A DNA stretch of 37,963 nucleotides from CAHJXF01 sp964657795 (GTDB lineage: Bacteria > Pseudomonadota > Gammaproteobacteria > Burkholderiales > Burkholderiaceae_D). Of the stretch, positions 1 through 7,607 are shown in pieces (the first letter of the stretch is position 1; every line of letters begins with the position of its first letter). Position numbers and translations under genes: made by a program. Where the stretch lies: NCBI GenBank assembly GCA_964657795.1, contig CAZZWS010000010.1:1-37963 (forward strand). The letters run 5' to 3'. Under the pieces are notes generated by a model, which was not told the DNA's origin, ran no database searches, and saw only the letters and a list, made by a program, of their open reading frames with translations.

Positions 1-1135
1 CCGCCGGCCCGTCCCACGGCTCCATCATCGCGGCGTGGTACTCGTAGAACGCACGCCGGTTCTCGTCCATCAATGCATGCTGCTCCCACGCCTCGGGAAT
101 CATCATCATCATCGCGTGGGCCAGCGAGTAGCCGCCCATGACCAGCATCTCGAGACAGTTGTCGAACGACGCGGTGTCCGACTGCCCCGGATAGATCAGC
201 GGCCAGATCTTGTCGAGATCCTTGCCGAGCACCGGCGACGAGATGGCCTGCTGGCGCGCGTTGATCCAGTTGACGTTGCCCTTGACGGTGTTGATCTCGC
301 CGTTGTGCGCGACCATCCGGTACGGGTGTGCGAGCTCCCAGCTCGGGAAGGTGTTGGTCGAGAATCTCTGGTGAGCCAGCGCGATGGCCGAGACCGTGCG
401 CGGATCGGACAGGTCCTTGTAGTAGACGCCGACCTGATCGGCCAGCAGCAAGCCCTTGTAGACCACGGTCCGCGCCGACATCGACGGCACGAAGAACTCC
501 TTGCCGTGCTTGAGCTTCAGCGCTTGGATCGCGTGACCCGCCGCCTTGCGGATGATGTAGAGCTTGCGTTCGAGCGCATCGGTGACCATGACCTCGGCAC
601 CGCGCCCGATGAACATCTGGCGAATCACCGGCTCGGTGGCCCTGACGGCGGGCGACATCGGCATGCTTTCGTCGATGGGCACGTCGCGCCAGCCGAGCAG
701 CACCTGTCCGCAGGCGCGTACCGCCCGCTCCAGCTCCTGCTCGCACGCCATCCGCGACGCGTGCTCCTTCGGCAGGAAGACCATGCCGACGCCGTATTCG
801 CCCACCGGCGGCAAGATGACGCCCTGCAGCGCCATCTCCTCGCGGAGCACCGCGTCCGGGATCTGGATCAGCACGCCGGCGCCGTCGCCCATCAACGGGT
901 CCGCGCCCACGGCGCCGCGATGATCGAGATTCTTGAGGATCAGCAGACCCTGCTCGACGATCGAATGGCTCTTGTGACCGCGGATGTGGGCGACGAAACC
1001 GACGCCGCACGCATCATGTTCGAGCGCCGGCTGGTAGAGACCGTCTTCGGACGCGAGCCGTAGCGCGTCGTCGAGGCGCACGGCAGTGCCGGGTTGAAGA
1101 TCGTCAACGTCGGGTGGAGGCGAAAGATTCGGCAT
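1..1135 (-). CDS. gltB: Glutamate synthase (NADPH) large subunit, N-terminal part (cut by window edge)
   Basis: The alpha subunit of glutamate synthase makes glutamate from glutamine and 2-oxoglutarate in the cytoplasm, with GltD as the usual partner. About 378 residues are visible, reading from an ATG at 1133-1135 to the window edge. A propeptide of about 42 residues precedes EHDACGVGF, where Cys43 should become the N-terminal nucleophile of the class II glutamine amidotransferase domain. Further family segments are LKNLDHRGAVGADP, GDGAGVL, HQRFSTNTFPSWELAHPYR and HNGEINTVKGN. No clear Shine-Dalgarno is seen. A weak promoter-like pair (TTGTGT, 17 bp, TAGAGT; 1177-1205) lies upstream. The synthase centre and FMN/Fe-S parts lie outside the window. 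Confidence 0.96.
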   Translation of the reverse strand, partial: MPNLSPPPDVDDLQPGTAVRLDDALRLASEDGLYQPALEHDACGVGFVAHIRGHKSHSIVEQGLLILKNLDHRGAVGADPLMGDGAGVLIQIPDAVLREEMALQGVILPPVGEYGVGMVFLPKEHASRMACEQELERAVRACGQVLLGWRDVPIDESMPMSPAVRATEPVIRQMFIGRGAEVMVTDALERKLYIIRKAAGHAIQALKLKHGKEFFVPSMSARTVVYKGLLLADQVGVYYKDLSDPRTVSAIALAHQRFSTNTFPSWELAHPYRMVAHNGEINTVKGNVNWINARQQAISSPVLGKDLDKIWPLIYPGQSDTASFDNCLEMLVMGGYSLAHAMMMMIPEAWEQHALMDENRRAFYEYHAAMMEPWDGPA

Positions 1136-1216
1136 GGAAGGCGCTCTGAAAGAGAACAAGGACGCGGCAAAGCGCGACTCTAATGCACCGCAGCACACGA
1201 CACAAGACGAACATTG

Positions 1217-1229
1217 GGGGTCTGACCCC
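1217..1229. repeat. Perfect short palindrome GGGGTC-T-GACCCC
   Basis: Six-base arms GGGGTC and GACCCC flank a single base, 26 bp beyond the 3' end of the transposase-like gene. The sequence around it (ATTGGGGG...CCCCTTTT) partly echoes ATTGGGGACA at the transposase C-terminus (1263-1272). Short palindromes of this kind are the usual companions of REP-associated transposases, so this may be a solitary REP-like unit. That is an inference, because copy number cannot be judged from one window. Confidence 0.5.
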
Positions 1230-1255
1230 TTTTGTTCTGAGAGTGATTCGATAAG

Positions 1256-1960
1256 TTATTTAATTGGGGACACCTCGATGTCCACGCTCTGTTTTCGAGG
1301 CCGTCCCCGCTTCAAGGGTAGTGCGCGTCGATTGGCGGTCTGGTCGAGGGACGCGAGAAACGCCTCGGACCCCAGCGCCCAGCCGTACTCGACCGCATGA
1401 CGGACGCGCGCGACGAATGCGGGCTCCGGCGCCGAGGCCGACCAATCCCGGTAGATCGCCTGCCGCTCGAACGGCGCATCGCTCAGCGCCCAATAACAGG
1501 CGTGATCGGTCAGGAACGCGTCCTGACGAATGCCGATGTGGTGGGCCCGGCTACTCGACGGCGGGCCCATGCCACCCCCGGCCTCGACCGCGTGCGCCTC
1601 GACGACGCGCATCACCTGCAGTACCAGTTCAGGATCGACGATCGTCGAGCGATAGCGACGTTCCCACAGCGCGCCCGTGCGATCCGCTTTGCGGTTGATG
1701 CCCGGCACGAACGCACGTCCGATCGCCTGGAGGACGTCGCCAGAAGATTCCGGGCCGGCTGGCGTGCCGAGCAGGTGGACTTCGGACGGCGTCAGCGCAT
1801 AGGCATGCAGCGCGAAGCCATGTTGACGACAGGCCGATGCCAGCAGCCGAATGAACGAGACGACGTCATCCGCATCGATGAATAGCGTGCGCCCCGGCGT
1901 TGCGCGCTGCACGAGGTACTGGATGGCGTGCGGGGCGTGCAGACGCGGCAGGCGAGCCAT
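1256..1960 (-). CDS. Degenerate Y1 / REP-associated-type transposase, probably catalytically dead
   Basis: A 234-aa protein of the Y1 (HUH) transposase superfamily, the REP-associated group. It opens MARLPRLHAPHAIQYLVQR and carries the family segments LHAYALTPSEVHLLGTP and GALWERRYRSTIVDPE. In active relatives the first is close to NHVHLL, with two His as metal ligands, and the helix after WEGRY carries the catalytic Tyr (RYIELNP). Here the first His is Glu60, only His62 remains, and the Tyr position is Val119 (VMRVVEA). Strand transfer is therefore unlikely. The frame is intact over its full length, which fits either recent decay or retention for another role. The ATG at 1960 was chosen because homology starts exactly there; the open frame extends further upstream without family similarity. 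Confidence 0.8.
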   Translation of the reverse strand: MARLPRLHAPHAIQYLVQRATPGRTLFIDADDVVSFIRLLASACRQHGFALHAYALTPSEVHLLGTPAGPESSGDVLQAIGRAFVPGINRKADRTGALWERRYRSTIVDPELVLQVMRVVEAHAVEAGGGMGPPSSSRAHHIGIRQDAFLTDHACYWALSDAPFERQAIYRDWSASAPEPAFVARVRHAVEYGWALGSEAFLASLDQTANRRALPLKRGRPRKQSVDIEVSPIK

Positions 1961-2313
1961 GGCTAGTCCGGAAGACAGCGAAACGACCGCCCGTGGAACG
2001 AGCGTCGGTGGGAGCGGCGGTCGACACGCAACTCGGCGCGATGGTGCCGAAGCGTCCCTTTCGATCCAAACCCAGAAGCGTCTAAGGATAACTTCCCGGA
2101 CCGCGACGCATGCGCGCAACACCCGCGCGACGCGCATCCCCAAAGCGCCTACCGCAATTGCCTGACACTGAAAGCTAGGCTCTAATGTAATGCGGCAAAG
2201 GCTTAATTTGAATCGAATAATCGCGCCTGATCGTGAGATCGAAAGAGACCCGCGAAGCCTAACGTAATCGTGCTGCCGTTCCGTTCGCCATTCCATTCGT
2301 CGTTGGGGAGTTC
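1961..2313. other. Intergenic region between transposase-like gene and Ig-repeat lipoprotein
   Basis: A 353-bp divergent spacer. It holds one reasonable promoter for the rightward gene (2158-2186) and a Shine-Dalgarno GGGGAG just before 2314. I see no gene, RNA or long repeat in the remainder. Confidence 0.5.
2158..2186 (+). promoter_or_regulatory. Putative sigma-70 promoter for the Ig-repeat lipoprotein
   Basis: TTGCCT (2158-2163), 17-bp spacer, TCTAAT (2181-2186). The -10 matches five of six consensus bases and the -35 four of six. The leader to the start codon would be about 120 nt. Assigned by pattern only. Confidence 0.4.
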
Positions 2314-4602
2314 ATGTTGAAGATCATTTCGTCGCGTTCGATGTCGTATTTCTTTGCCATCGCCTGGGTGTTGTTGTTGGCGGCTTGTGGTGGTGGGGGA
2401 TCGGGATCGTCGACGACGACGACGGGTACGACGACGACACCAGTTGCGGCATCGCCGACATTGACGCTCACCGGATCGACGACCGCCGTGTCGGCGGCAA
2501 CCGCCGCGACCCTGACCGCGTCGCTCAAGAGTGGGACGGGCACGGCGTTGTCGGGGGTGGTCGTCACGTTCGCCACGACCGGAACGACGTTCGGCACCTT
2601 CGCGCCCGTCAGCGGAACGGCGCTGACCGATGCGAACGGCAATGCGACGATCACGCTCAATGCCGGCGTGCAATCCGGCGCCGACTCCGTCACGGCGACG
2701 GCAACCGTCAGCGGCGCGACCATCACGAGCAACGTGTTCGGCTACACGTCGACGGGCATCACCACCGGAGCGACGGTCGCGCTCGTCAGTCTCAGCGCCT
2801 CGGCGACGACCGTCGCGTCGGACAACAGCACCACCTCGACCATCTCGGCGATCGTGCTCGACGGCTCCAACGCCGCCCTGCCCGGTGTAACGGTCACTTT
2901 CTCGGCGAGCACGGGCGTGCTGAGCGTGGGTTCTGCGGTCACGGACTCGACGGGAAAGGCGACCGTCACGTTCTCGTCCGGTACGACGAATCCAGCCACT
3001 CGGACCGCCACGATCACCGCGACGGCCAGCGGCAAGACCACGCAGATTCCCATCGTCATCGCCGGGGCGACGGTCACCGTCACCTCGTCCGCGACATCGC
3101 TCGTCGTGGGCAGTTCGCCCGCCACGTTGACCATCGTCGATGCGAGCGGCGCCGGCGCCGTCCTGGGCGCCCAGGCCGTCACCATCGCGCCCAGCGGCAC
3201 GGGCGTGGTCACGCTGGGAGCCGCCAGCGGGACAACCGACTCGACCGGTACCTTCACCACGACCGTCACGCCGACCGGCGCCGGAACGGTTACCTTGACC
3301 GTGACGTCGGTCGGCGTGACTCGTACTGTCACATTGACCATCAGCGGAGCGTCGGTCGCATTTCAGATCACGTCTCCGACCGCCAACCCGGCGACCGGCA
3401 CGATCGGAACGTCGCTGCCGATCATCGTCACGGCGCCCTCCCCGACCACCAGCGTGACGTTCGTCACGACACTCGGCACCTGGGACACCACCGGCATGAC
3501 GAGCGTCACGAAGGCCGTGAGCGGCGGGACGGTTTCGGCGAAGCTGACCGCGAATGCTTCCGGTGTCGCCAATGTTTTCGTCTATGACGCGGCAGCGCAG
3601 GGCACCAACAGCAGTCGGCTGATCTCGTTTACGGCGCCTGCCACCGCGGCCTATCGGGTCACGTTGCAGTCTAGCCCCAGCGTGGTCGCTCAATCGCGCG
3701 GGGGTACCACGGGGACGTCGACATTGGTCGCCTCGGTATTTGATTTGAGTGGAAACCCCGTCGGCAATGTCGCCGTAGGTTTCAGCATCCTCAATCCGAC
3801 CGGAGGTGGCGAATCGGTCTCGCCGGTCGTCAGTACGACGGCAGCCATCGCGACCTCGTCCGTCGCGCTCGGGCAGGCCGTCGCGACGTTCACCTCGGGA
3901 TCGTTGCCTTCGACCGCATCGGGTGTGACCATCCGTGCCACGGTCGTCGGGACGACCATTGCCACCAGCACGTCGCCTTCCGGCGCGGACGCGGCGGTCG
4001 TCATCGGCGGCACCGCGGGATCGGTGACGATCGGGCGTTCCACCACCGTGTCGTCCGATACCGGCAACACGCTCTACATCCTGCCGATGTCGGTGCTGGT
4101 CGCTGACGCCAACGGCAACCCCGTCGCCAATGCGTCCGTCAGCCTCAGCACATGGCCGATCGCATTCAACCCGACCTCGATCGGCTCGACCACGGCCGCT
4201 TGCAACTACGATCCGGCGAAGGACTACTTCAACGAGGACGACGTATTCCCGAGCGACCCGACGAAGTTCGAAAACCTTTCCCTGGACACCGGCGAAGACG
4301 GTGTGCGACTGACCTATCCGGCTCGCAACGCGGTGACCGGCGGCACGATCGATGGTCAGTTGACGCCGGCCAACTCGGCATCCGGCTCGTTGCCTGCCAC
4401 CGTCACGACCAATTCGAGCGGCACGGCCACGTTCAACCTGACCTATACGAAGGCGAGCGCGCTATACATCATTGATCGAATCACGGCACGGACCTTCGTG
4501 CAGGGAACGGAGACCAAGGGTCAGATCATCTTCCGCCTGCCGGCGTCGGTCACCGACATCGGGCCGCCGTGTCTCTTGCCAGGATCGGCATACTCGTTCT
4601 GA
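2314..4602 (+). CDS. Ig-like (Big_1-type) repeat lipoprotein
   Basis: A 762-aa predicted lipoprotein. A hydrophobic signal segment (residues 11-24) ends in lipobox LAAC with Cys25, followed by a flexible linker rich in Gly, Ser and Thr. About four or five bacterial Ig-like domains of roughly 90-100 residues follow (about 43-150, 153-250, 252-345, 348-445, 446-565). They show the Big_1 signature of a hydrophobic strand, 'GVxVTF' and 'TDxxGxATVTF'-like turns. The last 200 residues differ: they hold an acidic stretch (YFNEDDVFPSDPTKF, then DTGEDG) that could bind Ca2+, and two Cys that might pair. Known relatives act in adhesion or as surface scaffolds; the ligand here is unknown. GGGGAG precedes the ATG and a strong terminator follows, so it is probably monocistronic. 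Confidence 0.85.
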   Translation: MLKIISSRSMSYFFAIAWVLLLAACGGGGSGSSTTTTGTTTTPVAASPTLTLTGSTTAVSAATAATLTASLKSGTGTALSGVVVTFATTGTTFGTFAPVSGTALTDANGNATITLNAGVQSGADSVTATATVSGATITSNVFGYTSTGITTGATVALVSLSASATTVASDNSTTSTISAIVLDGSNAALPGVTVTFSASTGVLSVGSAVTDSTGKATVTFSSGTTNPATRTATITATASGKTTQIPIVIAGATVTVTSSATSLVVGSSPATLTIVDASGAGAVLGAQAVTIAPSGTGVVTLGAASGTTDSTGTFTTTVTPTGAGTVTLTVTSVGVTRTVTLTISGASVAFQITSPTANPATGTIGTSLPIIVTAPSPTTSVTFVTTLGTWDTTGMTSVTKAVSGGTVSAKLTANASGVANVFVYDAAAQGTNSSRLISFTAPATAAYRVTLQSSPSVVAQSRGGTTGTSTLVASVFDLSGNPVGNVAVGFSILNPTGGGESVSPVVSTTAAIATSSVALGQAVATFTSGSLPSTASGVTIRATVVGTTIATSTSPSGADAAVVIGGTAGSVTIGRSTTVSSDTGNTLYILPMSVLVADANGNPVANASVSLSTWPIAFNPTSIGSTTAACNYDPAKDYFNEDDVFPSDPTKFENLSLDTGEDGVRLTYPARNAVTGGTIDGQLTPANSASGSLPATVTTNSSGTATFNLTYTKASALYIIDRITARTFVQGTETKGQIIFRLPASVTDIGPPCLLPGSAYSF

Positions 4603-4640
4603 CAGCAGACGGCTTGCGAATTGTCATTGAGCAGTGAAAA

Positions 4641-4666
4641 GGCCGACGCGAACGTCGGCCTTTTTT
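4641..4666. terminator. Bidirectional rho-independent terminator
   Basis: Stem GGCCGACG (4641-4648) with CGTCGGCC (4653-4660) and a CGAA tetraloop. TTTTTT follows on the plus strand and AAAA precedes it (TTTT on the minus strand). It lies between the convergent lipoprotein gene and dgt, and its T-run overlaps the dgt stop codon. Confidence 0.9.
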
Positions 4667-5810
4667 ATTCCTCGACCACGAAAAGCCGTCGATGCTCCCT
4701 GATCGCATACCGATCCGTCATTCCAGCCACGTAGTCCGCGATCGCGCGCGCGCCGAGCTGGCGATGTCGCTCCGCATGCTCGGTAGGCAACAGATCGGGG
4801 TTGACGTCGAACGCCTCGAACAACTCCCGCACGATGCGCTTCGCCTTCGTGGCCATTCGCTGCACGCGGTAGTGGTAGTACAGCTCCTTCCGCAGGAAGC
4901 GCTTGAGCGCGACCGCTTCCGCGTGGATGGCTTCGCTGAAGCCGATCAAGCGGCCCGCATCGGCGACATCGGTGCGTGACGCCGGATTCGCGGCCGCGAT
5001 CCTCGCGCGGCTCGTCTCGGTCACGTCGACGATCAGTTCGTTGATCATCCTCCGCACCGTCTCCAGGATCAGCCGACGCGGTGCGATGTCGGGGTAAAGA
5101 CTCTTTACAACGACCGCGTGCCGCCGGAACAGCCCGATCGTCATCATCTGGTCGATCGTGAGCAGGCCCGAGCGCAGGCCATCGTCGATGTCGTGATTGT
5201 TGTACGCGATCTCGTCCGCGAGATTGGCGAGCTGCGCTTCGAGGCTCGGTTGCTTGCGCTCGATGAAGCGCCGTCCGACGTCACCGAGCTCCTTCGCATG
5301 TTCGAGCGAGCAATGCTTCAGTATGCCTTCACGGGTCTCGAAACAAAGGTTCAGCCCGTCGAACGCGCCGTAACGCTCTTCGAGCACGTCGACCACGCGC
5401 AGCGACTGCAGGTTGTGCTCGAAACCGCCATGCGGCTTCATGCAGTCGTCGAGCGCGTCCTGGCCGGCGTGCCCGAACGGCGTGTGGCCGAGGTCGTGCG
5501 CCAGCGAGATGGCTTCGACGAGGTCCTCGTTGAGGCGCAGGTTGCGCGCGATCGACCGGGCGATCTGCGCGACCTCGAGCGAATGCGTCAGCCGCGTGCG
5601 GAACAGGTCGCCTTCGTGATTGACGAAGACCTGCGTCTTGTATTCGAGGCGGCGGAAGGCGCTCGAATGCACGATCCGGTCGCGGTCGCGCTGGAACTCG
5701 TTGCGCGACGACGAGGCCGGCTCGGCATGGACGCGACCGCGCGTCTCGTCGGCGCGTGCGGCATACGGCGCCAGACCATCACGGTCGCGCGTTGCGCCGC
5801 CGTGGGTCAC
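4665..5810 (-). CDS. dgt: Deoxyguanosinetriphosphate triphosphohydrolase-like protein (HD domain)
   Basis: A 381-aa HD-superfamily dNTP triphosphohydrolase, which in this family cleaves dGTP or other dNTPs to the nucleoside and tripolyphosphate. Visible segments are EFQRDRDRIVHSSAFRRLEY, KTQVFVNHEGDLFRTRLTHS (first metal His), AHDLGHTPFGHAG (the HD pair) and ADEIAYNNHDIDDG, in family order, then a C-terminal helical domain ending at 4665. The start is taken as GTG at 5810, because it overlaps the aroB stop as GTGA and places the N-terminus at the usual distance from LAPYAARADETRGR. No in-frame ATG fits better. It is last in the aroK-aroB-dgt run and ends at a terminator. Substrate preference cannot be read from the sequence. 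Confidence 0.93.
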   Translation of the reverse strand: MTHGGATRDRDGLAPYAARADETRGRVHAEPASSSRNEFQRDRDRIVHSSAFRRLEYKTQVFVNHEGDLFRTRLTHSLEVAQIARSIARNLRLNEDLVEAISLAHDLGHTPFGHAGQDALDDCMKPHGGFEHNLQSLRVVDVLEERYGAFDGLNLCFETREGILKHCSLEHAKELGDVGRRFIERKQPSLEAQLANLADEIAYNNHDIDDGLRSGLLTIDQMMTIGLFRRHAVVVKSLYPDIAPRRLILETVRRMINELIVDVTETSRARIAAANPASRTDVADAGRLIGFSEAIHAEAVALKRFLRKELYYHYRVQRMATKAKRIVRELFEAFDVNPDLLPTEHAERHRQLGARAIADYVAGMTDRYAIREHRRLFVVEE

Positions 5811-6958
5811 GCGGGCATCGCGCCGTGAACGACGCGACGCTCGCGCAGGATCGTGTCGAGCACCGCATCGTCGACGGTCGACATGCGGGCGCTGCCGAGG
5901 CCATCCATCAGCACGAAACGAAGACGACCCGCGTCCGCCTTCTTGTCGCTGGCCATCCAGCGACGCCACTGGTCGACGGCGAGCGTCGGTGGTTCGATCG
6001 GCAAAGCGGCCGCGCGCAACAACGCGGCCAGGCGATCGACGATGGATCCCTCGACGAGGCCGAGCGCCATCGACAGGCGGCCGGCCATGACCATGCCGGC
6101 CGCGACGGCCTCGCCATGCAGCCACGTGCCGTAGCCCGTCGCACCTTCGATGGCGTGACCGAAGGTATGACCGAAGTTGAGCAGCGCGCGCTGTCCCGAC
6201 TCGCGCTCGTCGGCGCCGACGACCATCGCCTTGAGTTCGCAGCAACGCCGGATCGCATGCGAAAGCGCGGCGCGATCGCGGGTCAGCAGATCGGGCATCG
6301 TCTCTTCCAGCCACGCGAAGAAATCCGCGTCGAGCGCCGCGCCGTACTTGATGACCTCGGCGAGCCCGGCCGCGTACTCGCGCGGCGGCAACGTATCGAG
6401 CGTGGCCAGGTCGATCACGACGCCGACCGGCTGATGGAACGCCCCGATCATGTTCTTGCCGAGACGATGGTTGATGCCGGTCTTGCCGCCGACCGACGAG
6501 TCGACCTGCGCGAGCAGCGTCGTCGGGATCTGCACGAGCGCAACGCCGCGTTGATAGGTCGCGGCGGCGAAGCCGGCCACGTCGCCGACGACCCCGCCAC
6601 CGAGCGCGAAGACCGTGACCGATCGGTCGCAGCGTGCGGCGAGCATCGCATCGTGGATGGCATCGAGCATCGCAGCGGTCTTGAAGCGCTCGCCGTCCGC
6701 GACGACGACGGAAACCACACGTCGACCGATCGCGGTCAACGCCTCGTGCACACGATCGCCGTACAGCGGCGACAGCGTGTCGTTGGTGACGAGCACGACG
6801 TCGCCACGAAGTCCGACGTCGTCGACGAACGCCTGCCAGAAGGCGCGATCGTCCGACGCTGTCGCGACCGGTCCATGGACGATTCTGATGGGATAGCTGC
6901 GCGTCCCGAGATCGACGATCACGGTCGTCACGGGATCGACCGCGCGTGACGCGCTCAT
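5807..6958 (-). CDS. aroB: 3-dehydroquinate synthase
   Basis: A 383-aa enzyme of the shikimate pathway. It converts DAHP to 3-dehydroquinate using NAD+ and a divalent metal in the cytoplasm. The NAD-binding glycine loop GGGVVGDVAGFAAATYQRG is followed by PTTLLAQVDSSVGGKTGIN and the metal-binding region: AEVIKYG (Glu), LNFGHTFGHAIE (His) and LHGEAVAAGM (His). The start ATG at 6958 overlaps the aroK stop as ATGA, and the 3' end overlaps the dgt start by 4 bp, so the three genes are probably translationally coupled. Length is normal for the family. Confidence 0.97.
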   Translation of the reverse strand: MSASRAVDPVTTVIVDLGTRSYPIRIVHGPVATASDDRAFWQAFVDDVGLRGDVVLVTNDTLSPLYGDRVHEALTAIGRRVVSVVVADGERFKTAAMLDAIHDAMLAARCDRSVTVFALGGGVVGDVAGFAAATYQRGVALVQIPTTLLAQVDSSVGGKTGINHRLGKNMIGAFHQPVGVVIDLATLDTLPPREYAAGLAEVIKYGAALDADFFAWLEETMPDLLTRDRAALSHAIRRCCELKAMVVGADERESGQRALLNFGHTFGHAIEGATGYGTWLHGEAVAAGMVMAGRLSMALGLVEGSIVDRLAALLRAAALPIEPPTLAVDQWRRWMASDKKADAGRLRFVLMDGLGSARMSTVDDAVLDTILRERRVVHGAMPA

Positions 6959-7530
6959 GCGGGACGAGCGACCGTGACGGTCGACCACGCCGGGCTTTCG
7001 ATCAGGCCCGCATCGCCCAGCGTCGCGACGAGCGTGTCGACCAATCGCGTGACGCTCGGCTTGCCGGTTTCGACGATCAGGTCTGCGACCTCGCGATAGT
7101 GCGGGTCGCGCGCGTCGAGCAGTTGTTCGAGTCGCTGCTTCGGATCCTCGCAGGCCAGCAACGGCCGGTTGCGATCGTGCCGCGTCCGCATCCAGAGGTC
7201 GTGCGCCTTCGCATGCAGATAGATCGTGAAGCCGCGGCTCCTGAGCCGTGACCGCGTCAGCGGCGACAGCACCGCACCCCCGCCGGTGGCCAGAACCAGT
7301 CGGTCGCCGCCACCGGTCAACTCGTCGATGACCTGCTCCTCGCGGCGACGAAAGCCTTCCTCGCCCTCGAACTCGAAGATGGTGTTGATCGATACGCCGG
7401 TGCGCGACTCGATCTCCTGGTCCACATCGACGAAGAGCCGGTCGAGCCGTGCGGCGAGGAGCCGTCCGACCGCGCTCTTCCCGGCGCCCATCATGCCGAC
7501 GATGAAGAGCTTGTCTGATCTGGCGTTCAT
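6955..7530 (-). CDS. aroK: Shikimate kinase
   Basis: A 191-aa P-loop kinase that phosphorylates shikimate with ATP, two pathway steps after AroB's product is dehydrated and reduced. Walker A is GMMGAGKS (residues 12-19). FVDVDQEIESRTG supplies the shikimate-binding Asp, and EGEEGFRRREEQVIDEL and LATGGGAVL are the following family blocks. The sequence is slightly long at the C-terminus (TGKPSVTRLVDTLVATL, then a short tail). A promoter candidate just upstream (7537-7566) and a terminator at the end of pilQ suggest the aro genes can be expressed apart from the pil operon. Confidence 0.96.
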   Translation of the reverse strand: MNARSDKLFIVGMMGAGKSAVGRLLAARLDRLFVDVDQEIESRTGVSINTIFEFEGEEGFRRREEQVIDELTGGGDRLVLATGGGAVLSPLTRSRLRSRGFTIYLHAKAHDLWMRTRHDRNRPLLACEDPKQRLEQLLDARDPHYREVADLIVETGKPSVTRLVDTLVATLGDAGLIESPAWSTVTVARPA

Positions 7531-7536
7531 CCGACG

Positions 7537-7566
7537 ATTCTATGCGTCCGGGAGCGCGAATGAAAA
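7537..7566 (-). promoter_or_regulatory. Putative aroK promoter, overlapping the pil terminator
   Basis: On the minus strand TTTTCA (7561-7566), 18-bp spacer, TAGAAT (7537-7542; five of six matches to the -10 consensus). The -35 lies in the T-rich tail of the preceding terminator. The leader to the aroK ATG would be only a few bases. No Shine-Dalgarno is visible, so translation may start on a near-leaderless message. Confidence 0.45.
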
Positions 7567-7586
7567 TGCCGCCTCGCAGGCGGCAT
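7561..7586 (-). terminator. Rho-independent terminator after pilQ
   Basis: On the minus strand ATGCCGCCT, loop GCG, AGGCGGCAT, then TTTCATT: a perfect 9-bp stem 22 bp past the pilQ stop. The short T-run suggests partial read-through into aroK is possible. Confidence 0.75.
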
Positions 7587-7607
7587 CCTCGAAGGGCGCA
7601 GAAGCGG

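Noticed and set aside
2203..3693. Long minus-strand Arg/Gly-rich frame opposite the Ig-repeat lipoprotein
   Set aside because: It is the complement of a strongly repetitive coding region with high third-position GC. The product is low-complexity and matches no family, while the plus strand has a lipobox, Ig domains, Shine-Dalgarno and terminator.
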